A stretch of 14,517 nt of DNA from Acidimicrobiales bacterium (GCA_019241495.1 JAFAWZ010000156.1:1-14517); one strand, 5' to 3'. Shown: positions 1 to 5,809, counted from the first letter of the stretch. Translations and numbers: made by a program. Notes: generated from the sequence alone by a model not told the origin.

Positions 1-2
1 GC

Positions 3-353
3 TACGCCGGGCTCATGATCAGCCTCGACGAAGGGCATGTGACGACCATCGCCGTCGATCCGGCCTGGCAACGCCACAAGATCGGCAGCCGCCTGATGCT
101 CGATCTCTACCGACAGGCGCAAGCCCGAGGGGCCAGGCACATGACTCTCGAGGTGCGGGTCTCGAACCATCCGGCCCAGCGCATGTACCGGCGTTTCGGG
201 TTCGAGACCGAGGGAGTGCGCAAGAACTACTACGCCGAGAGCCAAGAAGACGCCCTCGTGATGTGGGCCCGCGACATCGACGGGCCTGAGAGCGCGACAC
301 GCCTGGCCGAGATCGAGGCGGATGTGGCAGCTCCGGGGGGAACGGGGCCGTGA
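3..353 (+). CDS. rimI: Ribosomal protein S18-alanine N-acetyltransferase RimI, C-terminal part (5' end outside window)
   Basis: This is the C-terminal part of a GNAT acetyltransferase. The frame is open from the first bases (Tyr-Ala-Gly-Leu-Met...), so the true start lies upstream. The segment VTTIAVDPAWQRHKIGSRL is GNAT motif A: the beta-strand plus the acetyl-CoA pyrophosphate loop, here QRHKIGSR in place of the usual QxxGxG/A. It is followed by EVRVSNHPAQRMYRRFGF, the motif B region typical of RimI, and a C-terminal Tyr-Tyr. RimI acetylates the N-terminal alanine of ribosomal protein S18. Its stop overlaps the GTG start of tsaD by 4 nt (GTGA), which implies translational coupling. In actinobacteria rimI commonly sits in a tsaE-tsaB-rimI-tsaD cluster, and some tsaB and rimI genes are fused; a fusion cannot be excluded here. 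The last ~20 residues are a low-similarity tail. Confidence 0.88.
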   Translation, partial: YAGLMISLDEGHVTTIAVDPAWQRHKIGSRLMLDLYRQAQARGARHMTLEVRVSNHPAQRMYRRFGFETEGVRKNYYAESQEDALVMWARDIDGPESATRLAEIEADVAAPGGTGP

Positions 354-1351
354 CCACGACGGTCCTCGCCATCGAGACCTCCTGTGACGAGACGGCCGCC
401 GCCGTGGTGGACGACGGCCGTACCGTCCGCAGCTCGGTGGTGTCCAGCCAGGTAGAAGTGCATGCGGAGTTCGGCGGGGTCGTGCCCGAGGTGGCCGGCC
501 GGGCGCATGTGGATCTTTTGACACCGGTGGTGTCCGAAGCGCTGCGTCAGGCAGGCGTCACCGGTGGTGACATCGACGCGGTGGGGGCGACGATCGGCCC
601 GGGCCTGATCGGCTCGCTGCTCGTCGGCGTCAGTGCAGCCAAGGCCTACGCATTGGCGTGGGGGGTTCCATTCGTCGGGGTGAACCACATGGAGGGCCAC
701 TTGCACGCCGCCTTCCTCGAGGACCCGGAGATGGCGCTGCCAGCCGTGGTGCTGCTCGTCTCCGGTGGCCACACCATGCTGATCCACATGATGGGGAACG
801 GCCGGTACCGGCTCATGGGCCAGACGATCGACGACGCGGCGGGGGAGGCGTTCGACAAGGTCGCTCGTTTTCTGGGTTTGGGCTACCCGGGAGGCCCGGC
901 CATAGACCGGCTGGCCGGCTCGGGCGATCCCGCTGCGGTGGCCTTCCCCCGTGGTCTGTGGGGCGAGGGCCACAACTTCTCCTTCAGCGGGCTGAAGACC
1001 AGCGTGATCAACTACGTCCGCAAGCACCCTGGCGTCGCGGTGGCGGACGTGGCGGCGAGCTTTCAGGCCGCGGTCGTGGACGTTCTCGTGGACAAAGCCA
1101 GACGCGCCGCGGCCGAAGTAGGTGCCCGGTCCATCTGCATCGGTGGTGGGGTGGCCGCCAACTCGGCCCTGCGGGAGGCCGTCGTCAACGCCGCGCACGC
1201 CGACGGGCGGGCCGCCTTCGTCCCCAGCCGGGCCATGTGCACCGACAACGCGGCCATGGTGGGAGCGACCGCGTGGTACCGCTTGCGTACCGACGGCCCG
1301 ACGCCACTCGACGCGGCCGCCGACCCGAACCTGTCCCTGGTGTTCATGTGA
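350..1351 (+). CDS. tsaD: tRNA N6-adenosine threonylcarbamoyltransferase TsaD
   Basis: A 333-residue protein of normal length for the bacterial Kae1/Qri7/TsaD family. It transfers the threonylcarbamoyl group from TC-AMP to A37 of ANN-decoding tRNAs, working with TsaB and TsaE. Visible hallmarks are the N-terminal ASKHA nucleotide-binding start IETSCDE (residues 8-14), the metal-binding His113 and His117 in NHMEGHLHA, the loop LVSGGHT (136-142), GEAFDKVAR (165-173), the glycine-rich GGGVAANS (265-272), and the metal-ligand Asp in CTDNAAM (Asp299). The start is GTG at 350, inside the rimI stop. No separate ribosome binding site is obvious, so translation is probably coupled. The next gene, groES, has its own promoter 10 nt after the tsaD stop, so this is the end of the tsa operon. 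No strong terminator hairpin lies between them. Confidence 0.97.
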   Translation: MTTTVLAIETSCDETAAAVVDDGRTVRSSVVSSQVEVHAEFGGVVPEVAGRAHVDLLTPVVSEALRQAGVTGGDIDAVGATIGPGLIGSLLVGVSAAKAYALAWGVPFVGVNHMEGHLHAAFLEDPEMALPAVVLLVSGGHTMLIHMMGNGRYRLMGQTIDDAAGEAFDKVARFLGLGYPGGPAIDRLAGSGDPAAVAFPRGLWGEGHNFSFSGLKTSVINYVRKHPGVAVADVAASFQAAVVDVLVDKARRAAAEVGARSICIGGGVAANSALREAVVNAAHADGRAAFVPSRAMCTDNAAMVGATAWYRLRTDGPTPLDAAADPNLSLVFM

Positions 1352-1361
1352 GGGGTTCGTG

Positions 1362-1390
1362 TTGAACTAGGGCCTCGGGGCCGCTATCGT
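1362..1390 (+). promoter_or_regulatory. groESL promoter (-35 TTGAAC, 17-nt spacer, -10 TATCGT)
   Basis: TTGAAC (1362-1367) and TATCGT (1385-1390) match the sigma-A/HrdB-type -35 and -10 hexamers at four of six positions each, with an ideal 17-nt spacer. The predicted transcription start, around 1396-1398, falls inside the CIRCE operator. The last two bases of the -10 box (1389-1390) are also the first bases of the operator, so bound HrcA would block RNA polymerase. The start site is inferred from sequence only. Confidence 0.65.
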
Positions 1391-1417
1391 TAGCACTCGC
1401 AAGGTGAGAGTGCTAAC
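1389..1417 (+). promoter_or_regulatory. CIRCE operator (HrcA binding site)
   Basis: A perfect 10-bp inverted repeat, GTTAGCACTC (1389-1398) and GAGTGCTAAC (1408-1417), separated by 9 nt. This matches the CIRCE consensus TTAGCACTC-N9-GAGTGCTAA exactly. CIRCE is bound by the heat-shock repressor HrcA, whose folding depends on GroEL, giving negative feedback on groESL. It lies 21 nt upstream of groES and overlaps the -10 box. The same hairpin would also lie in the 5' leader of the mRNA. No hrcA gene is in this window. Confidence 0.97.
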
Positions 1418-1438
1418 AGCCAACGGAGGCGCACTGAA

Positions 1439-1729
1439 ATGAGTCTGCAGCCGCTCGACGATCGCATCGTCGTTCGCCCCAGCGAGGCCGAGGAGAAGAC
1501 CGCTTCGGGTCTCGTCATCCCCGACACCGCCAAGGAGAAGCCCCAGCAGGGTGAGGTCCTGTCCGTGGGACCGGGTCGCCGGGCCGAGAACACCGGGGAG
1601 CTCATCCCCCTCGACATCGCCGTCGGCGACAAGGTCGTCTACTCGAAGTACGGCGGGACCGAGATCACCATCGACGGTGAGGACCTGTTGATCCTCACCA
1701 GCCGCGACGTGCTCGCGAAGGTCAAGTAG
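1439..1729 (+). CDS. groES: Co-chaperonin GroES (Hsp10)
   Basis: A 96-residue protein of the standard GroES length. It forms the heptameric lid of the GroEL folding chamber. The N-terminal LQPLDDRIVVRP strand, the mobile loop at about residues 17-34 (EEKTASGLVIPDTAKEK) with its GroEL-binding Leu-Val-Ile at 25-27, the VGPG turn (43-46), and the C-terminal DLLILTSRDVLA are all present. The start is the ATG at 1439, preceded by a clear GGAGG at 1425-1429 with a 9-nt spacer. The gene lies directly downstream of CIRCE, so heat-inducible HrcA control is expected. Its TAG stop overlaps the GTG start of groL by one base, so the two chaperonin subunits are translationally linked. Confidence 0.98.
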   Translation: MSLQPLDDRIVVRPSEAEEKTASGLVIPDTAKEKPQQGEVLSVGPGRRAENTGELIPLDIAVGDKVVYSKYGGTEITIDGEDLLILTSRDVLAKVK

Positions 1730-3384
1730 TGCCCAAGCAGCTCAAGTTCGACGAGAGCGCTCGTCGCGGCCTCGAGACTGGGGTCAACAAGCTGGCCGAC
1801 ACGGTCAAGGTCACCCTCGGGCCCAAGGGCCGCAACGTGGTCATCGAGAAGAAGTTCGGGGCCCCGACCATCACCAACGACGGTGTGACCATCGCCCGTG
1901 AGGTCGAGCTCGAGGACCCGTTCGAGAACATGGGTGCCCAGCTGGTCAAGGAAGTGGCCACCAAGACCAACGACGTGGCCGGCGACGGCACCACGACCGC
2001 CACGGTCCTGGCCCAGGCGCTCATTCGCGAGGGCTTGCGCAACGTGGCCGCCGGGGCCAACCCGATGTCGCTCAAACGGGGTATCGAGAAGGCCGTAGCC
2101 TCGGCCGTCGACTCCATCAAGAAGCAGGCCAAGGAGATCGACGACAAGAGCGAGATCGCTCAGGTCGCCGCCATCTCGGCCGCCGACCCCTCGATCGGCG
2201 AGGTCCTGGCCGACGCCATCGACAAGGTCGGCAAGGACGGCGTCGTGACCGTCGAGGAGTCCAACACCTTCGGCCTGGAGCTGGACTTCACCGAGGGAAT
2301 GCAGTTCGACAAGGGCTTCTTGTCCCCCTACTTCGTGACCGATCCCGAGCGCCAGGAAGCGGTCCTCGAGGACCCATACATCCTGATCGTCAACTCCAAG
2401 ATCAGCGCGGTGCACGACCTCGTTCCCGTGCTCGAGCGGGTGATGCAGACCGCCAAGCCGCTGCTCATCATCGCCGAGGACGTGGAGGGAGAGGCCCTCG
2501 CCACCCTCGTGGTGAATAAGATCCGCGGCACGTTCACCTCGGTGGCCGTCAAGGCCCCCGGCTTCGGTGACCGCCGCAAGGCGATGCTGGGCGACATGGC
2601 CACCCTCGCGGGCGGCCAGGTCATCTCCGAAGAGGTCGGGCTCAAGCTCGAGAACACGACCTTGGACCTGCTCGGCCGGGCCCGCAAGGTGGTCGTCGAC
2701 AAGGACAACACCACCATCGTCGAAGGGGCCGGCTCCGCGGACGAAGTGAAGGGCCGCATCGCCCAGATCAAGCGGGAGATCGAGGAGACCGACTCGGACT
2801 GGGACCGGGAGAAGCTGCAGGAGCGGCTGGCCAAGCTGTCCGGCGGCGTAGCCGTCGTCAAGGTCGGAGCGGCCACCGAGGTGGAGCTGAAGGAGAAGAA
2901 GCACCGGATCGAGGACGCCCTGTCCGCGACCCGGGCCGCGATCGAGGAAGGCGTCGTCGCCGGGGGCGGCACCGCCCTGCTGCGCAGCCGCCCGGCAGTG
3001 ACCGAGGCGGTCGGCAAGCTCGCCGGTGACGAGGCGACCGGAGCGCGCATCGTCGAGCGGGCCCTCGAGGAGCCACTCAAGTGGATCGCCATCAATGCCG
3101 GCCTCGAGGGCTCGGTCATCGTGGAGCGCGCCGAGCACGAGACGGGCAGCCATGGCCTCAACGCGGCCACCGGAGAGTTCGTCGACCTGCTCAAGGCGGG
3201 CGTCATCGACCCGGCCAAGGTGACCCGGTCGGCGCTTCAGAACGCCGCTTCGATCGCGTCCTTGTTGCTCACCACCGAGGCGCTCGTCGCCGACAAGCCC
3301 GAGAAGAAGGCTGCCGCCCCGGCGGGCGCCGGTGGCCCCGGCGGCATGGGAGGCATGGGCGGCATGGGAGGAATGGGCTTTTAG
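1729..3384 (+). CDS. groL: 60-kDa chaperonin GroEL, Gly-Gly-Met tail
   Basis: A 551-residue group I chaperonin that folds cytosolic proteins with GroES in an ATP cycle. ATP-site signatures are TLGPKGRNV (29-37), TITNDG with Asp51, GDGTTT with Asp86, and the hydrolytic Asp396 in HRIEDALSATRAA. The GGG of EEGVVAGGGTALL (around 412-414) and the GLNAATGEF motif (476-484) complete the equatorial domain; GLNA in place of the enterobacterial GYNA is normal in actinobacteria. The apical domain spans about 190-375. The C-terminus is a GGM-repeat tail (GGPGGMGGMGGMGGMGF). The start is a GTG overlapping the groES stop, with MPKQLKFDE as the expected N-terminus; only a weak AAGG precedes it, which fits coupled translation. 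A GC-rich hairpin follows 15 nt after the stop. In actinobacteria with two GroELs the groES-linked copy often has a His-rich tail, which is not the case here. Confidence 0.98.
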   Translation: MPKQLKFDESARRGLETGVNKLADTVKVTLGPKGRNVVIEKKFGAPTITNDGVTIAREVELEDPFENMGAQLVKEVATKTNDVAGDGTTTATVLAQALIREGLRNVAAGANPMSLKRGIEKAVASAVDSIKKQAKEIDDKSEIAQVAAISAADPSIGEVLADAIDKVGKDGVVTVEESNTFGLELDFTEGMQFDKGFLSPYFVTDPERQEAVLEDPYILIVNSKISAVHDLVPVLERVMQTAKPLLIIAEDVEGEALATLVVNKIRGTFTSVAVKAPGFGDRRKAMLGDMATLAGGQVISEEVGLKLENTTLDLLGRARKVVVDKDNTTIVEGAGSADEVKGRIAQIKREIEETDSDWDREKLQERLAKLSGGVAVVKVGAATEVELKEKKHRIEDALSATRAAIEEGVVAGGGTALLRSRPAVTEAVGKLAGDEATGARIVERALEEPLKWIAINAGLEGSVIVERAEHETGSHGLNAATGEFVDLLKAGVIDPAKVTRSALQNAASIASLLLTTEALVADKPEKKAAAPAGAGGPGGMGGMGGMGGMGF

Positions 3385-3399
3385 AAGCCCGGTGAATCC

Positions 3400-3422
3400 G
3401 GGGCCGGCCTCGTGCCGGCCCC
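3400..3422 (+). terminator. GC-rich hairpin after groL
   Basis: GGGGCCGGC (3400-3408), a 5-nt loop CTCGT, and GCCGGCCCC (3414-3422) form a perfect 9-bp stem 15 nt after the groL stop. No T-run follows (TCCTCG), as is common for actinobacterial terminators. A new promoter-like box starts only 14 nt later, which supports a transcription boundary here. Confidence 0.7.
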
Positions 3423-3436
3423 TCCTCGCCGTCCCG

Positions 3437-3449
3437 TACATTGGTCCCT
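3437..3449 (+). promoter_or_regulatory. Leaderless -10 box (TACATT) for the 66-aa ORF
   Basis: TACATT at 3437-3442 fits the actinobacterial TANNNT -10 element and ends 7 nt before the ATG at 3450, so transcription would begin at the start codon itself. No Shine-Dalgarno sequence precedes the ATG. This favours ATG 3450 over the in-frame TTG at 3441, which overlaps the -10 box. I see no convincing -35 hexamer. Confidence 0.5.
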
Positions 3450-3650
3450 ATGGATCGACCGCCCCCCGACCCGGCCAAGCTGCTCGAAGCCTGGATGGAA
3501 TGGGAACGCGGGGAGACGCCACCGGGACGGGTCATGGCCAACCTGAAGACCGGGGGCCTGCGCCAGCTGCTGGAGCAGATGGCCGTCGACGTTTCGGAGG
3601 TGGAACCTTCCGAGCCGCCCTCGACGGAGGCGTGGTCGCCGGTTGTCTGA
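3450..3650 (+). CDS. Small conserved-looking protein of unknown function
   Basis: A 66-residue protein I cannot assign to a named family. It begins MDRPPPDPAKLLEAWMEWERG and continues with ETPPGRVMANLKTGGL and RQLLEQMAVDV, then an acidic, Pro/Ser-rich tail. The first 45 residues look like two amphipathic helices joined by a PGR turn. There is no signal peptide or membrane segment, so it is probably a small cytosolic protein. The start at ATG 3450 is chosen because a TANNNT box sits 7 nt upstream (leaderless); the TTG at 3441 is unlikely. Its stop overlaps the TTG start of the Nudix gene by 8 nt, so the two are probably one transcript. The codons look typical of the flanking genes (high third-position GC), and I judge the ORF to be real. 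Confidence 0.7.
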   Translation: MDRPPPDPAKLLEAWMEWERGETPPGRVMANLKTGGLRQLLEQMAVDVSEVEPSEPPSTEAWSPVV

Positions 3651-4350
3651 ACCCGCTGCTGTCGGTGGTTTCTCCCGGGGCGGTCCGCAAGTAATACCCC
3701 GTCCCGACGCGTGGCGCGTCGGTCCTGGGATCACATGGAACCGGCCCGGACGGATCTCCGTGGCCGATGTGAGGGCCGCGCTCGACCGCCGACCCCCTCT
3801 GCCGGTCCGTCCCATGGACGAAGTTCCGGCTTTGAGCCTGCCCGGCCGGCCGGCCCGACCCGCCGCGGTGCTCTGCGCGTTGTTCGACGAGGCCGGTCAG
3901 GCCCAGGTCGTGCTCACCCGTCGGTCATCGAGGCTGAGGTCGCACACCCACCAGGTCTCGTTCCCGGGCGGGCGCATCGATCCGGGGGAGGACGCCGTCG
4001 CGGCGGCGTTGCGCGAAGCCCGCGAAGAGGTCGGCCTCGACCCGGCAAGGGTAGAGATCATGGGCCGGCTGTCCTCGGTCAGGACGGCCTTGAACCCGGC
4101 TCCCATCACCCCCTTCGTCGGCCGCTTGGAACGCCGGCCGGCGTTGCATCCCAACCCGGCCGAGGTGGAGCGCGCCTTCACCGTCGCGCTGGTCGAGTTG
4201 ATCGACCCTGAGGTGTACCGCGAAGAGCTGTGGTCGTTCCCCGACGGCACCGAGCGGGCCGTCGCCTTCTTCGAGCTGATCGGCGACACCGTCTGGGGAG
4301 CCACGGCGCGGATGCTCGTCGAGCTCCTCCGGCTGGTGACCGGGAGCTAA
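3643..4350 (+). CDS. Nudix hydrolase, CoA-pyrophosphatase-like
   Basis: A 235-residue Nudix protein. The Nudix box is complete: G110-x5-E116-x7-R124-E125-x2-E128-E129-x-G131-L132. Just before it, VLTRRSSRLR (90-99) leading into FPGG (107-110) follows the CoA-pyrophosphatase signature LLTxR[SA]x3Rx3Gx3FPGG, except that the internal Gly is His103 and the first Leu is Val90. The C-terminal VWGATARMLVELL (217-229) is also typical of the CoA-hydrolase branch. Such enzymes cleave CoA or its oxidised forms to 3',5'-ADP and phosphopantetheine. The exact substrate here is uncertain because of the Gly-to-His change. The start is the TTG at 3643, the only in-frame start that keeps the N-terminal QVIPRPDAWR segment; it overlaps the upstream small gene, suggesting coupling. 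The TAA stop lies within a -10-like box of the next gene. Confidence 0.88.
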   Translation: MSEPAAVGGFSRGGPQVIPRPDAWRVGPGITWNRPGRISVADVRAALDRRPPLPVRPMDEVPALSLPGRPARPAAVLCALFDEAGQAQVVLTRRSSRLRSHTHQVSFPGGRIDPGEDAVAAALREAREEVGLDPARVEIMGRLSSVRTALNPAPITPFVGRLERRPALHPNPAEVERAFTVALVELIDPEVYREELWSFPDGTERAVAFFELIGDTVWGATARMLVELLRLVTGS

Positions 4351-4359
4351 CCTCGCGCC
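4348..4359 (+). promoter_or_regulatory. Leaderless -10 box (TAACCT) overlapping the Nudix stop codon
   Basis: TAACCT (4348-4353) fits TANNNT and ends 6 nt before the ATG at 4360. Its first three bases are the Nudix TAA stop. There is no Shine-Dalgarno for the 4360 ATG, which fits a leaderless start. No -35 is recognised. Confidence 0.4.
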
Positions 4360-4830
4360 ATGCCGGCGGACTTCGTGATCAGGACGGGGGACATGATCAA
4401 GATCACCATCCCCCCGCCCGCCGTCATCCCTTTGCCGCCGTCATCCCTTTGCCGCCGTCATCCCTTTGATCGAAGCCCCGGCGCCGCTGATCGGGACCGG
4501 GGCAACCGTCACGGCCGTGGGCAGCCCGATCTGCCTCGAAGGTGACGAGTTGCCGCCCGAGCTGCGGGCGCCCATGCCCTACACCGCCCCGCCGTTCGTG
4601 ACCCCGGGAGTGGGCACCATCCAGGTCATCCTGATCCCGGGGGTCAACACGACCTTGCTGACCACGAACGAGAAACCCATTCTCATCAAGGGCGCCCCTT
4701 TCCAGGCCATCTTCAACGTGGAGACGCCGGCCATGCAGCCCACCCCCGCCGGTCCGGTCCCCGATCCGTGCTGGTCAAGCCGGGAACGGCCGAGTTCATC
4801 ACGACGAATGTGATGGTGAAGGCCGGCTGA
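4360..4830 (+). pseudogene. Frameshifted gene, tentatively a PAAR-like (spike-tip-like) protein
   Basis: Frame 1 opens with MPADFVIRTGDMIKITIPPP then AVIPL, but after the 17-nt repeat block it degenerates and stops at 4545. The protein-like sequence continues in frame 2 from 4466 (LIEAPAPLIGTGATVTAVGS, then PICLEGDELPPELRAPMPYT, then PPFVTPGVGTIQVILIPGVN, ending near PAMQPTPAGPVPDP). It then returns to frame 1 at 4768 with VLVKPGTAEFITTNVMVKAG and a stop at 4828-4830. High third-position GC follows this frame path. If two repeat copies were removed and one base restored, the protein would be about 146 residues: beta-rich, Gly/Pro-rich, with no signal peptide. Segments such as TAVGSPICLEGDE resemble the repeating turns of PAAR-like spike-tip proteins of contractile injection systems. 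That is a weak pattern match, and no sheath, tube or baseplate genes are nearby. The end overlaps the 3' end of the convergent channel gene by 32 nt. Confidence 0.6.
4418..4468 (+). repeat. Three perfect tandem copies of a 17-nt unit inside a coding region
   Basis: CCGCCGTCATCCCTTTG is repeated exactly at 4418-4434, 4435-4451 and 4452-4468. Because 17 is not a multiple of 3, each copy moves the reading frame, so the peptide AVIPL is encoded once in each of the three forward frames. One copy would join the N-terminal frame (4360) smoothly to the downstream frame (AVIPL-IEAP); three copies do not. Confidence 0.97.
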
Positions 4831-5809
4831 CCACCAGGGTCCTGAGCCTGGCGACCTGGCTGGCGTCGCCGACGACGATGAGGACCTCGCCGGCCACTAT
4901 CTCGGCCGTCGGTGGGGGGTTGGTTCGAAAGTCGGACCCCGGTTCGCGCATGGCCAGGACCAGGGTGCCGGTTTGATCGTGGATCCGGGCGGAGCGGAGC
5001 GTCTCGCCGGCCAGCGGGGAGCCTTCGGGGACCTCGACCTGCTCCAGGCGGAACTCGAGGCTGCCGTCGTGCATCACCAGGTCGAGGAATTCCGCCACGT
5101 GGGGATGGAGGGCCAGGGCCGCCATGCGGGACCCGCCCAGGTCTTGGGGGTTGACGACCCGGTCGGCGCCCGCCTGGCGCAGCTTCGCCATGGCCGCCTG
5201 TGTAGCGGATCGCGACACGATGAACAGGTCGGGTCGCATGGAACGGCCGGTCAGGGTGACGTAGAGGTTGTCGGCGTCGGTGTTCAACGCGGTGATCAGC
5301 ACCCGGGCCCGGTCGATGCCGGCCTCGAGGAGCACGGCCTCGTCGGTCGCGTCGCCGAGCACGTAGGGCCCCTCGACCATCGCCAGGCGCTCGGCCGACG
5401 TGTCCACCACCACGACGCTCGCCGAATGGGCTTGCAAGAAGTGGGCGATGGCGGAACCGACCCGCCCCCATCCGCAGAGGATCACGTGATCCTGCATCGA
5501 AGCGATATTTCTCTCCATTCTGTGCCTCCGGAACGCTCCTCCCAGGTAGCCCTCTACGAAGAACTCAATGAGCACGCTGAGGGCGTACGCCGCGGTGCCC
5601 ACCCCGACCAGGATGAGAAAGACAGTGAACAACTTCTCGCCCCGCGTGAAGGGATGGACCTCGCCGAAGCCGACCGTGGTCACCGTCGTCACCGTCTGGA
5701 AGACCGCGTCGAGCGGGCCGTATCCGAAGGCCAGGAAGCCGGCCGTGCCGACGCCGAGGATGGCCACCATGGCGATCAGGCTGGCCGTCAGCCGCCTCCC
5801 CACTCCCAT
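4799..5809 (-). CDS. MthK-like two-TM potassium channel with RCK (TrkA-N/TrkA-C) domain
   Basis: A 336-residue membrane protein. TM1 is about residues 7-29, and a pore helix leads to the potassium selectivity filter TVGFG (45-49). TM2 is about 60-84. A cytosolic RCK domain follows: the Rossmann motif GWGRVG (113-118), the strand-ending acidic residue Asp136, GDATDE (152-157), RQAGADRVVNP (211-221), and a TrkA-C subdomain from about 250 to 325. The layout matches archaeal MthK, a Ca2+/nucleotide-gated channel; the ligand here is unknown. The start ATG at 5809 has no Shine-Dalgarno but has a TAGGAT box 6 nt upstream, so it is probably leaderless. It is divergent from the zinc-ribbon/CD225 gene (80 bp between starts). 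Its 3' end overlaps the broken PAAR-like gene. Met98 has a strong internal ribosome binding site (separate entry). Confidence 0.93.
   Translation of the reverse strand: MGVGRRLTASLIAMVAILGVGTAGFLAFGYGPLDAVFQTVTTVTTVGFGEVHPFTRGEKLFTVFLILVGVGTAAYALSVLIEFFVEGYLGGAFRRHRMERNIASMQDHVILCGWGRVGSAIAHFLQAHSASVVVVDTSAERLAMVEGPYVLGDATDEAVLLEAGIDRARVLITALNTDADNLYVTLTGRSMRPDLFIVSRSATQAAMAKLRQAGADRVVNPQDLGGSRMAALALHPHVAEFLDLVMHDGSLEFRLEQVEVPEGSPLAGETLRSARIHDQTGTLVLAMREPGSDFRTNPPPTAEIVAGEVLIVVGDASQVARLRTLVVSRPSPSHSS
5516..5529 (-). promoter_or_regulatory. Internal ribosome binding site and ATG before the RCK domain
   Basis: On the minus strand, GGAGG (5529-5525) lies 6 nt before an in-frame ATG (5518-5516), which is Met98 of the channel. 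This is an optimally spaced Shine-Dalgarno inside a gene whose main start has none. Translation from here would give a soluble RCK-only protein of about 239 residues starting MERNIASMQDHVILCGWG. MthK is known to use an internal Met in the equivalent place to make free RCK subunits. Use of this site is inferred. Confidence 0.5.

Noticed and set aside
3346..3381. GGCATGGGAGG-type repeats at the end of groL
   Set aside because: These simply encode the normal Gly-Gly-Met tail of GroEL.
1639..3441. 600-codon open frame on the minus strand, antisense to groL
   Set aside because: Its codons mirror groL. The translation is full of Gly/Asp/Leu/Val/Arg with no recognisable motif, a usual effect of high-GC third positions.
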